Shown: positions 1 through 7,425 of the stretch, piece after piece | How positions within the stretch are numbered: the first letter of the stretch is position 1 | How the letters are laid out: the number at the start of each line of letters is the position of its first letter | Assembly: GCA_002721895.1 (NCBI GenBank) | Contig: PBLV01000003.1 | Span: 78,036 to 96,560, forward strand | Direction: 5' to 3' | Length of the DNA: 18,525 nucleotides | DNA from: Verrucomicrobiales bacterium | GTDB taxonomy: Bacteria > Verrucomicrobiota > Verrucomicrobiae > Limisphaerales > UBA1100 | Made by a program: the position numbers and the translations under genes | The notes under the pieces: generated by a model | Database searches by the model: none | What the model was told of the DNA's origin: nothing | The model's input: only the letters and a program-made list of their open reading frames with translations

Positions 1-348
1 GCGCCGGCGGAGAGCATTGGCGATTCCACCGGGTTGCTGCCGGGCATCACCGGCAAGGCCAATTTCGCACCGCGCAATCCGGATGACGGCACGTGGAAGA
101 TTGCGAAGGTGGAAGGGCAATCGCTCACCGCCAAGGGGTTGCTGCGCATCGAGATTGAGGGCGAGCAGGAATATTATCTGCTGCGTCTTTCCGACAAGAG
201 CGACCTGCGGATTCAGGTGCCGTTCATGAACAACCATCGGCTGCGCTTCGATCGCAACGTCGGCAAAGTGGTGACCGTGACCGGCCAATTCAAGGAAGCC
301 GGCGGGAAAAAGGTGGTCGTTTCCCTCAAATCAGCGAAGGCGGAATAG
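1..348 (+). CDS. C-terminal part of an unrecognised protein (5' end outside window)
   Basis: The frame is open from base 1 to a TAG at 346-348, so about 115 C-terminal residues are visible and the start lies upstream. I do not recognise the family. The last ~45 residues (VGKVVTVTGQFKEAGGKKVVV) read like the strands of a small beta barrel of the OB-fold kind. That is a pattern impression, not a domain assignment. The stop is followed after 6 bp by the ATG of the DUF1592-family gene on the same strand, so the two are probably co-transcribed. Many Verrucomicrobiota DUF1592 genes have secreted partners, which would make this an envelope or periplasmic protein, but no signal sequence can be checked because the N-terminus is missing. 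Confidence 0.7.
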   Translation, partial: APAESIGDSTGLLPGITGKANFAPRNPDDGTWKIAKVEGQSLTAKGLLRIEIEGEQEYYLLRLSDKSDLRIQVPFMNNHRLRFDRNVGKVVTVTGQFKEAGGKKVVVSLKSAKAE

Positions 349-354
349 CCGACC

Positions 355-2331
355 ATGACCCTTCGCCGCCCCTTTCTTTGGCTCACTTTGATCTTCGCGG
401 GGTTGCCGCCGGCGAAGGCTGCTGACTTTGCCGCGGCGATTGAGGTGATCGAGGATCGGTGCCTCGCGTGCCACGACGCCGACACCAAAAAAGGCGGCAT
501 CAATCTGACCCCGCTGCTGGACCCGGCCAATGCTTCCTACGGGAAACACACCAAGCTGTGGATTCGGCTCGAGAAGATGGTGGCCCACGGCGAGATGCCG
601 CCGGAAAACAAAAAGCCGCTGGCGCCCGCCGAAAAGCAGGCGATCACGGATTGGTTTCGTCAGTCGTTTGTGTTGCGCGACGGCAAAGCGCACATTGGCC
701 CCACGCCATTGCGGCGGCTGACGCGCTATGAATTTGAAAACACGCTCGAGGACGTGCTGGCGATCCGCCTCAAGGCGCCCTATCGCGACACCATCACCGG
801 GCGCATTGAGGTTTCGAAAATCGCCACCATCGTGCCCTCGGATATCCCCGGCGAATCCGGCTTCAACAACGACGCACATCGCTTGGGGAAACTTCGCCCG
901 CCGCTGAAGGAACTGGCCAACGTGGCGAATCATGCGCTGGCAAAATTCAGCAAGGATCCGCAGGCGATGAAGGCGGTTTTGGGACAGGCGACCATTCCCG
1001 CGAATCTTGGCGAGGCGGAAATCAAAAAGCTCCTTTCAAAATTCATCCTGCGCGCCCACCGCGGCAACGCCGATCGGCTGGGGGATTACGCCTCCGGATA
1101 CCTTCGCCAGTTTCAAAGACATCGGCGGACCTCAAAAGATAGTCGCGTGAGCCTGATGCACGCGTTCGAAATGATTCTGGTGTCGCCGGAATTCCTTTTC
1201 CGTTTTGAACGCAGCAAAGCCCAAGACACGCCGTATCCCATCACCGGCCGGGAACTCGCCACGCGTTTGGCCTATTTCCTGTGGTCGAGCCCGCCGGATG
1301 CCGAGCTGCTGAAACTCGGAAGGGACGGCAGCCTGCTCAAGGAGGAGATTCTCAAGTCGCAAATTGCGCGCATGCTGAATTCGCCCAAGCGTATTTCCCT
1401 GGCCGAAAATTTTGCCGGCCAATGGCTCGGCTTCAGCGAGTTGGTGGCGAATAACGAGTATCTGCGCGATGAACGCTGGAACCGCGAGGCTTACGACGAA
1501 GTTTTGTTTTTCATCGACGAACTGATCCGCTCGAACCGCAGCGTGCTGGAACTGGTGCAGAGCGACTGGCTTTACAAACGGGCGACGGCGTTGCGGCCCA
1601 AAAACCACGGCTACACCAAGGTTAATCCTGCTTCAATGAACCGGCAGCACGCGGACATTTTCGGCCCGCGCCAAAGCAAGAGCCGCAATCGCAAGGTGCG
1701 CTATGATCCGCCGATCCTCGTCGAGCGCAAAGGCGATCGCGAGGGCGGCATCATCACCAGCGCGGCGATCATGCGCGTGACGGCGTCGAAGACGCGCACC
1801 AGCCCCATCCGGCGCGGGGTGTGGGTACTGAACACGTTGATCGGCAAGGAGATGGAGGCGCCCGAGGATGTGCCGTCCATCGAAGAAGCCCGTGAGGCGT
1901 TGAACATCAAGCGGACCCCGACCGTGGCCGAGCTGCTGAAACAGCACGTCTCCAAGGCGGTGTGCAACGCCTGCCACAAGGAGATTGATCCACTGGGCTT
2001 GGGCCTCGAGAACTTCGCGCAGTTCGGCGATTGGCGCACGCAGTATCCCGACAAAGCGCCGGTTGTTTCCTCCGGCGTGATGCCCAATGGCAAGGCGTTC
2101 AAGACACCCCGCGAAATGAAAACGCTATTGCTCGAGCTGTACCGCGACGACATCGCCGAAAATTTCGCCCGCCAACTTTTCGCCTACGCCCTCGGCCGCA
2201 AGCTGCAGCCGTACGATCGTGTGGCATTGGAGCAAATCATCAGCGCGGCGAAAAAGGACGGCTACAAGACAAACACGTTCATCGAACAGATCGTTTTATC
2301 GAAGCAGTTTCGGTTCCGGCAGGACCGATGA
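355..2331 (+). CDS. Planctomycete-type cytochrome c domain protein (DUF1587/DUF1595/DUF1592/DUF1588/DUF1585)
   Basis: This 658-residue protein has a signal peptide (MTLRRPFLWLTLIFAGLPPAKA) and so is exported. Near residue 37 it has a heme c motif CLACH, followed by W-x-R-L-E-K and GEMPP as in the PSCyt1 domain. The DUF1587-like LRRLTRYEFENTL follows at about 119, a DUF1595-like stretch at ~225-285, and a DUF1592-like stretch (ATRLAYFLWSSPPD) at ~296-415. DUF1588 at ~460-565 includes a second heme motif CNACH before KEIDPLGLGLENF. DUF1585 runs at ~590-655 (ENFARQLFAYALGRKL). The complete domain order fits the family found in Planctomycetes and Verrucomicrobia, at the short end of its length range. 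These proteins are usually paired with DUF1552 or propeller proteins and are thought to act in periplasmic redox chemistry during polysaccharide breakdown; the substrate is unknown. The ATG at 355 is chosen because the signal peptide starts there. Confidence 0.93.
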   Translation: MTLRRPFLWLTLIFAGLPPAKAADFAAAIEVIEDRCLACHDADTKKGGINLTPLLDPANASYGKHTKLWIRLEKMVAHGEMPPENKKPLAPAEKQAITDWFRQSFVLRDGKAHIGPTPLRRLTRYEFENTLEDVLAIRLKAPYRDTITGRIEVSKIATIVPSDIPGESGFNNDAHRLGKLRPPLKELANVANHALAKFSKDPQAMKAVLGQATIPANLGEAEIKKLLSKFILRAHRGNADRLGDYASGYLRQFQRHRRTSKDSRVSLMHAFEMILVSPEFLFRFERSKAQDTPYPITGRELATRLAYFLWSSPPDAELLKLGRDGSLLKEEILKSQIARMLNSPKRISLAENFAGQWLGFSELVANNEYLRDERWNREAYDEVLFFIDELIRSNRSVLELVQSDWLYKRATALRPKNHGYTKVNPASMNRQHADIFGPRQSKSRNRKVRYDPPILVERKGDREGGIITSAAIMRVTASKTRTSPIRRGVWVLNTLIGKEMEAPEDVPSIEEAREALNIKRTPTVAELLKQHVSKAVCNACHKEIDPLGLGLENFAQFGDWRTQYPDKAPVVSSGVMPNGKAFKTPREMKTLLLELYRDDIAENFARQLFAYALGRKLQPYDRVALEQIISAAKKDGYKTNTFIEQIVLSKQFRFRQDR

Positions 2332-2354
2332 CGGGCCATAGGCCCCGAATTCTC

Positions 2355-3593
2355 TCAGCGCTTCTCGACGCGATACAAATGGCTGCCGGTGCGAATGATG
2401 AACGCATTGTCATCCACCGCCGGCGTGGCGAGGAGGGGTTGGGGAGCGAGGGCGCTGGTGGCGATCACCTCGAACTTGCGTCCCGGGCGCAGGACTGTGG
2501 CGACAGCAGTTTCGTTGAAAAAATAAATGCGGCCTTTGGCGTAAATCGGTGAGGCGGAGTACGCACCCTTGAGGCGTTCCTTCCAAACCTCCTTGCCGGT
2601 CTTGGCCTCGAGGCAGGTGGCGATGCCGCCGCGATTTACAAAATAGAGCAGGTCATCCACCAGCAACGGCGAACTGCGCTCGGGCATGCCGCGTTTTTCG
2701 CTCCAGGCAATGTGGGTATCGGTGATGTCACCCTTGCCGTCGGGGCGGATGGCCCACAGTTCAGGGTTGTCGCGGTCGATGGTGGCGAAGATGAGCCCGT
2801 GCCCAAAGATCGGCCGGGGCGCCACGGACCAGCCGCGATGGCGCATGTGCCAAAGCTCCTTGCCGGTTTTCGGATCGTACGCGTACAGGCCACGCCCGGC
2901 AGGGCTGATGAGTTGTTGGCCTGTGCCGCGCGGCACGAGCATCGGCATGCAGTACGCCTTGCGATGGTGCACGGGGAACTTGCTGTAATCGAGCGAGCGG
3001 GGCGTCTTCCACACCGTCTTGCCGGTGGCGGTGTCCAGCGCAACGATGTACTGCACGTCCCGTCCGTCGACGTGCACGATCATCGTGTTCCCAAAAAGCA
3101 TCGGCGAACTGGCCGGTCCGGCGCCGGCTTCGTGGTCGCAATTCAAATCGCGCCGCTGCCAAAGCACCTTGCCGGTGGTGGTATCCACACACGCCGTGCC
3201 GTAGGTGCCAAAGTGCAAAAACACACGCCCCTTTTCGATGGCCGGCGTGGGCGAAGCGTACGTATTGTCACGCGTGATCCGCTGCGGTTTGGCGACATCA
3301 AACAGATGCAGATCATGCAGCACCTTGCCCGTATCCTTGTCCACACAAACGGCAAAAAGTTTTTTGCCGTCCTCCGTGGCCGTGGTCAGCCAAACCTGTT
3401 TGCCCCAAATGACTGGCGAGGAAAACCCGCGGTCATGAATCGCCGTTTTCCACACGACATTTTTCGTCTCCGTCCATTCGAGCGGCAGACCATCAGCCGC
3501 CGAGTGACCGTTCCCTCGTGGGCCTCGGAACTGTGGCCACGGTTCATCGGCCAGAAGCGAAACGGCGAAGATGAGAGTTAACAGCGTGCGCAC
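2355..3593 (-). CDS. Secreted PQQ-like beta-propeller repeat protein
   Basis: With a GTG start at 3593 the protein has 412 residues. It begins with a short hydrophobic export signal (VRTLLTLIFAVSLLA) followed by DEPWPQFRGPRGNG, a typical opening of Verrucomicrobia/Planctomycetes PQQ-like proteins. Propeller blades are visible as repeats of the type DTATGKTVWK, DPKTGKELWH and EAKTGKEVWK. The frame stays open upstream to a TTG at 3683, but those 30 residues do not look like a signal peptide and no ATG exists there, so GTG 3593 is preferred. It is convergent with the DUF1592-family gene (23 bp between stops). Actual PQQ binding or dehydrogenase activity cannot be read from the sequence. Many members are non-enzymatic outer-surface propellers. 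Confidence 0.88.
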   Translation of the reverse strand: MRTLLTLIFAVSLLADEPWPQFRGPRGNGHSAADGLPLEWTETKNVVWKTAIHDRGFSSPVIWGKQVWLTTATEDGKKLFAVCVDKDTGKVLHDLHLFDVAKPQRITRDNTYASPTPAIEKGRVFLHFGTYGTACVDTTTGKVLWQRRDLNCDHEAGAGPASSPMLFGNTMIVHVDGRDVQYIVALDTATGKTVWKTPRSLDYSKFPVHHRKAYCMPMLVPRGTGQQLISPAGRGLYAYDPKTGKELWHMRHRGWSVAPRPIFGHGLIFATIDRDNPELWAIRPDGKGDITDTHIAWSEKRGMPERSSPLLVDDLLYFVNRGGIATCLEAKTGKEVWKERLKGAYSASPIYAKGRIYFFNETAVATVLRPGRKFEVIATSALAPQPLLATPAVDDNAFIIRTGSHLYRVEKR

Positions 3594-4095
3594 GGAGGCA
3601 TTGGAGCGTGATGCAGCAGGATTGCAAACTATTTGATGCGTGATTAGGTGATCAGAAACTGGCAACAATCCACTGTAATCCAAAGGGCTACAGTTTCATT
3701 AAGATGCCTGTTTGGAGCAATTACATCAAAATCGCGAATTGCAGTAGACGCTGGTAATATAAGGAGAAGCACACGCCTTAAGGCATATCGCGGCTAAAAA
3801 TCAACCTATTCATATTTGTCCTCTTACATCCTGCCATCCTGACAAAATCTGCTGGTTTCATGGTGATTTCGAAAAAGGGTGGAGAGTATATCTCTCAAGC
3901 CTAATAAATGGGTTCTGATTCTCATCCCCCCATCTGTTTCTCTATGGTATTGTGGATCTTAGAGATTCTAGAATTAATCTTGTTGGGTTCAGGCATGTCC
4001 CAGACGCTCAGCCATGGATGCAACTGTACGCAGTTGCATCCATGACTTTAGTCTGTGTCATGATCAGAATCCTCTAACCATCCATTTGCCGTTCT
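3594..4095. other. Intergenic region without a recognisable gene
   Basis: About 500 bp lie between the start of the propeller gene and the end of the prepilin-like gene, both on the - strand. It is more AT-rich than its flanks. I see no supportable coding frame on either strand. It must contain the propeller gene promoter, but no convincing -35/-10 pair stands out. The only clear structure is the perfect hairpin at 4013-4044, listed separately. Confidence 0.6.
4013..4044. repeat. Perfect 14-bp inverted repeat with TACG loop
   Basis: CATGGATGCAACTG (4013-4026) and CAGTTGCATCCATG (4031-4044) are exact reverse complements separated by TACG. The hairpin sits 52 bp beyond the stop of the prepilin-like gene, where its 3' UTR would end. 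No T-run follows on either strand, so it is not a standard intrinsic terminator. It could stabilise the mRNA 3' end, be a protein-binding palindrome, or be a dispersed repeat. Confidence 0.75.
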
Positions 4096-4992
4096 TTAAT
4101 GGTCGTGGTCGTGATCGTGATCATCTTCTTCAAGCCATGGTCGCGTCGCAAAAGGTGCTGTGAACCTTGTGTTTCCGCCCACCGATTTCATCATCTTATC
4201 CAAGCTACCCGCCAAATCAGCGTCATTGGATATTCTGGCCGAACCATCAATAAGAGCAATTTGGCCTTGGTTCTTATTCAGCATCGCCATTGTAATCTTC
4301 ATCAACCCTGGACCTGCTCCATGATGCTCTTCGTGCTCTTCCTCGTGGTGCTCTTCGTGCTCTTCCTCGTGGTGCTCTTCTTGATGCCCTCCAATTTCAT
4401 CTGCACCGCGGAAGCCGCCTGCTTCTACATCGCCGTCCTCCCAAAGAGTGACGCCATACTTTGCATTTGGCGTTGCTGTCCCCCAATTCCATTTCCACGG
4501 GGACACCTCACTGTGAGCATCAATGTTCCTTGTGCTCGCAATAATGTTATTGGGTCGGCTCGTAGATGCACCCAAGAACACGGCATAACTTTGCATGGCT
4601 GCCTCTGCGTCAGCCCAATCAAAGCCTTCAGCCTGCACTCCTTGTTGATGCATCACAACCTCTGGATCGCAGGGAGACATTAAAACCTTGGGCGTGCCCA
4701 TGTCTCCTCCGAAGGGTTTCCATATCGTTTCAATGTTCAAACAATTTACACTTTTCCCGGCACCATAGGCATTGGCAACGCCGTTTGGAGGTCTGTTCCA
4801 CGGCAAAATATCCTGCATGTTGGCAGCCTGAGCTATCGTCTTGAGGTTGTTCACGCACTTCACCCGTGCAGCCTTGACTTTTGCCTTTGCCAAGGCCGGC
4901 AAGAGCATGGCGGCAAGAATGCCGATGATGGCAATTACCACTAACAGTTCAATAAGGGTAAAAGCCGATTTGTTTTTCAAACTAGTTTTCAT
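4096..4992 (-). CDS. Prepilin-like (type II pseudopilin N-terminus) protein with His/Glu-rich region
   Basis: This 298-residue protein opens with [10 protein letters not shown] then [16 protein letters not shown], the class III signal of type IV pilins and pseudopilins. A prepilin peptidase would cut before the Phe; Ala rather than Gly stands at -1, and the Glu at +5 is present. The following [14 protein letters not shown] is the form common in Verrucomicrobiota, whose genomes carry many such proteins. Around residues 205-225 is a charged repeat built of EEHHEEEH units, and the C-terminus ends DDHDHDHDH; both are candidate Zn/Ni/Cu-binding segments. The frame continues 4 codons upstream to a TTG at 5004, but ATG 4992 is the natural start. 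Function is unknown; export through a type II/IV-like machine and metal binding are inferences. Confidence 0.9.
   Translation of the reverse strand: MKTSLKNKSAFTLIELLVVIAIIGILAAMLLPALAKAKVKAARVKCVNNLKTIAQAANMQDILPWNRPPNGVANAYGAGKSVNCLNIETIWKPFGGDMGTPKVLMSPCDPEVVMHQQGVQAEGFDWADAEAAMQSYAVFLGASTSRPNNIIASTRNIDAHSEVSPWKWNWGTATPNAKYGVTLWEDGDVEAGGFRGADEIGGHQEEHHEEEHEEHHEEEHEEHHGAGPGLMKITMAMLNKNQGQIALIDGSARISNDADLAGSLDKMMKSVGGNTRFTAPFATRPWLEEDDHDHDHDH
4326..4380 (-). repeat. 24-bp tandem repeat (2.3 copies) coding the His/Glu-rich segment
   Basis: Two identical 24-bp units (4326-4349 and 4350-4373) are followed by a 7-bp partial third copy. The unit is in frame and encodes one 8-residue block of the EEHHEEEH type on the - strand. 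An in-frame minisatellite like this can change copy number by slippage without breaking the gene, which would vary the number of histidines. Confidence 0.85.
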
Positions 4993-5054
4993 GTCTAATA
5001 TCAATAAATAGGTTAGAGTTTAATTTAAGGCTTGGAATGCTCCAAAAGTGGGCA

Positions 5055-5079
5055 CCAAAACCAATGGCGGAATCCGCCA
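5055..5079 (-). terminator. Possible intrinsic terminator between the CxxC membrane protein and the prepilin-like gene
   Basis: On the - strand TGGCGG-ATT-CCGCCA (5079 to 5065) folds into a tight 6-bp hairpin and is followed by TTGGTTTTGG, a T-rich but interrupted tail. It lies 26 bp past the stop of the membrane protein gene and upstream of the prepilin-like gene, so the two would be separate transcription units. The tail is weaker than a classical U-run. Confidence 0.4.
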
Positions 5080-5104
5080 CTAAAACAGAATAATGTAACA
5101 GAAA

Positions 5105-5530
5105 TTAAGCCGCGTATTTAGGCGGCTTTTTTGAAGAAAAGGGATAGGGTGGAGCATTAAAAGAGTCGGGGTCGAGAATGTAAGCCACATGCAGATTCTT
5201 GACACCAAGAAACGCGTCACCACGTCGCGATATTGCTTCTATCTTGACTAGCTCCACCGAGATGTTTGACGGCGAGCCATCATCGTTCTGGTTTTGCTCT
5301 TTCAAGACAATACAAACCTGACAATCTTTGTGACTTTCCATTAACCCAAAGGAAGATGAGGGTGAGTCCGCTTTACTAAAGTCAGGGGAAAGAATGGAAA
5401 TGCCAAGTGCCACCAGATGCAAGAGAATCCACTGCAGCCCAAACACTGCTGCCAAAAGGCTGGCAGTGACTCTCATGGGCAATGTTATGCGGCTCTGCAC
5501 GACTGCTGGACGGGCGGTGTAACGGTTCAT
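5105..5530 (-). CDS. Small membrane protein with HxxCxxC motif, unknown function
   Basis: The protein has 141 residues. ATG 5530 is supported by AAGGA about 6 bp upstream, one of the clearest ribosome binding sites in the window. Residues ~19-48 form one hydrophobic segment (ASLLAAVFGLQWILLHLVAL). After it come a Ser-rich linker and HKDCQVC (H67, C70, C73), and the C-terminus ends PPYPFSSKKPPKYAA. The layout (one N-terminal membrane segment, a Cys pair, a Pro-rich end) recalls small DUF2946-type proteins found near metal or cytochrome genes, but similarity is too low to claim membership. It is the gene immediately upstream of the His-rich prepilin-like protein, which makes a shared metal-related role conceivable. 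I do not assign a function. Confidence 0.75.
   Translation of the reverse strand: MNRYTARPAVVQSRITLPMRVTASLLAAVFGLQWILLHLVALGISILSPDFSKADSPSSSFGLMESHKDCQVCIVLKEQNQNDDGSPSNISVELVKIEAISRRGDAFLGVKNLHVAYILDPDSFNAPPYPFSSKKPPKYAA
5107..5128. repeat. Hairpin overlapping the 3' end of the CxxC membrane protein gene
   Basis: AAGCCGC (5107-5113) and GCGGCTT (5122-5128) are perfect reverse complements with an 8-nt spacer. The stop codon lies inside the structure. Read on the + strand it is followed by more T (CTTTTTTG), so it has intrinsic-terminator shape toward the right, against the gene that contains it. Confidence 0.55.
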
Positions 5531-5588
5531 GAGATCCTTGTCAATATATGAAATGTTACAATTCTGGCTTAACGGGAAAACATGCAGC

Positions 5589-6549
5589 TCACTGAAGGCC
5601 CTTGCGGCGGAGGTGTTCTGCGAACCAAGCGTTAACTGCTCCGCCGCGAACGGCTGGATGATAAGGTGCCTCCTTGGCAGGCAGTTCCCTGCGCAGTTGT
5701 AGAATCAATTGGGCGTGCTTGGGCGAAGCGGCTAGGTTGCTCCACTCGTTGGGATTCGCGTTGTGATCGCAGAGTTCCTCAGATCCGCCTTCAAAGCGGA
5801 GATAGCGGTAATGTTCGGTTCTCAGGGTATGGTTGCCGCGCGCATAGGTGGTTAGCGCGGTGAATCGCCAATTTGCGGAGAGGTTCTTGAGCTGAGGAAC
5901 AAGGCTGTCCCCGTGGTTACTCTTCTTGGCCGGTAAGCCGCACAGCTCGAGTATTCTGGGATAGAGATCGATCAGGCCGACGGGTTTTGTGCAGACTTAG
6001 TTCGGTTTACCAAAAATTTCCCCCTGCGACTTGGCGGAAACGACAACCAAAGGCGCTCGGGTTGATTCCTCCCATAGGCTATGTTTGCTGACCCGATCCG
6101 GCGAACTTGCCGCCGTATTCATCAAAAGCCTTTGGGGCGCGATATCCGTGGGTGGTCTTTCCCGCCGCCAGAGTCCGGTATCCGTGATTGGCGAAATATT
6201 GCGAGACCATTTGTCCGTGGAAGAAGGTTTCATCCTTCTCCATTGGCTTAGCAGTGGGCTGTTGGCAAACAGCCGGTGGTGTGTGGATAATAACCGGACA
6301 TTAAAGACGCCCTAGCCGGCCCACAGATGGGCCCCTGACAATGCGCATCGAGAAACAAGGCACCTCGTTTAAACAAGCGATCGATGTTCGGCGTGCGAAC
6401 TTGCGGATGCCCGTCCATACAACCAACCCAGTCATTAAGGTCATCAATCGTGATAAAAAGCAGGTTTGGCCTGCTTTGCTTCGGCCCATAATGCAAAACA
6501 TACCAGCAGCGATATTCGTAAAAAAGTTATCATCTTTCAAAAAATCCAT
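5589..6549 (-). pseudogene. Decayed sulfatase (iduronate-2-sulfatase-like)
   Basis: The - strand encodes ordered pieces of a sulfatase in different frames. A leader (from ATG 6549) is followed, after a frameshift near 6455, by [15 protein letters not shown] and [11 protein letters not shown], which carries the C-x-P-x-R site where formylglycine would be made. After a second shift near 6255 come FFHGQMVSQYFANHGYRTL and AFDEYGGKFAGSG. Near 6090 the sequence jumps directly to KHSLWEESTRAPLVVV, so the middle of the enzyme is deleted. An in-frame TAA at about 5998 interrupts the frame before KPVGLIDLYP, LCDHNANPNEWSNLA and the terminal LRRKGLQ stop. About 0.96 kb remains of a gene normally near 1.4-1.5 kb. 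Intact relatives remove sulfate from glycans and are abundant in Verrucomicrobiota. No active product is expected. Confidence 0.85.
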
Positions 6550-6582
6550 CCCAAGCCATCGGCCACTCCTTTGTTCACAAAT

Positions 6583-7236
6583 TCAAGGCCCGTTAAATCC
6601 ACTCCCCTTTACTCGAAAATGTCCCGTTAATTTAAAGGACAAAAGCACAGCCTCTTCCTTGACCCCAGAGCCTATGTTGTGGATAATCTGCGGAGTACCG
6701 TCTTCCGCTGTCTTGTCGCTTACGATCATGATGTGCGGCCGGTTGCCAACCAGACAGGTTACCACGTCTCCCGGAAGATAGTTCGCCTTGTCTTTGCCTC
6801 CATCTACCATGAACCCTTGCCTTTTGAAAAAGGCGATCAGGTTGGGAACTCGCCGGTGATCAATGTTGGGATCGGGTTTCTTTAATCCCCAAATCGCAGG
6901 ATACTGATTAAAGGCACGATTCATATCTTCATGCACCAGTTTCTGCAAATCCATCCCCGCCCCTTCACGTAGTGCCCGGATGACAACATCCGTGCATACC
7001 CCGCGTTCCCGGGGCACGTCGCCGCCAGGATATTTCAAGCGCACATAGGCAGGGTCATAAATCGTGGTTTCCTCAATCTGCCTTCTTGCCGCCCGCACAA
7101 TCGGAGGACTGGCATTTTCCTCGGCCTCCGCGATTTTATCACCGGCCGCAGAAGCTGACCTTATGTCAGGCACGGTCTCCATTGGACCGCAACCCATCCA
7201 ACAGGCAGCCACGCCCCCGATCACCAAATTCAACAT
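6583..7236 (-). CDS. DUF1287 family protein, probable lipoprotein
   Basis: From ATG 7236 the protein has 217 residues. The N-terminus is hydrophobic (MLNLVIGGVAACWMGCGP) with Cys at lipobox-like positions, so it is probably exported and lipid-anchored. GTG 7245 or TTG 7272 in the same frame would give a more positively charged n-region and cannot be excluded. The core from about residue 55 matches the DUF1287 pattern: IYDPAYVRLKYPGGDVP, RERGVCTDVVIRALR, a conserved NIDHRRVPNL, LPGDVVTCLV, HIMIVSD and IIHNIGSG. The Cys of GVCTDV and the His of HIMIV are placed as in papain/NlpC-like cysteine peptidase folds, so a cell-wall hydrolase role is plausible but unproven for the family. It is transcribed toward the dead sulfatase, 33 bp away, and diverges from the rRNA methyltransferase gene. 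Confidence 0.88.
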   Translation of the reverse strand: MLNLVIGGVAACWMGCGPMETVPDIRSASAAGDKIAEAEENASPPIVRAARRQIEETTIYDPAYVRLKYPGGDVPRERGVCTDVVIRALREGAGMDLQKLVHEDMNRAFNQYPAIWGLKKPDPNIDHRRVPNLIAFFKRQGFMVDGGKDKANYLPGDVVTCLVGNRPHIMIVSDKTAEDGTPQIIHNIGSGVKEEAVLLSFKLTGHFRVKGSGFNGP

Positions 7237-7425
7237 TCGAATCACTGTGAGAAACCTACCGTGCAAACCCAAATCACGAAATTGAATTTTCCGAGTTCAG
7301 TTTGGTTTCGAGATTCTTCATGAATTTAAACTGACCCTGAGTTTGGCTTGGAGTGATTCCGTTCTCCCGATAGGCTTCCGCCCGGCTGGAGCGAATCGGC
7401 CCGTTCGTTCCTGTTTCTTGACCAA

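Noticed and set aside
1..348. Treating CTG/TTG near position 34 as the true start of the first gene.
   Set aside because: The frame is open back to base 1 without a stop and there is no ribosome binding site at 34, so the gene most likely begins upstream of the window.
2712..3581. Long open frame on the + strand opposite the propeller gene.
   Set aside because: It is antisense to a clear PQQ-like protein with visible blade repeats and a signal peptide. Its own translation has no recognisable motif and mirrors the high-GC codon pattern of the real gene.
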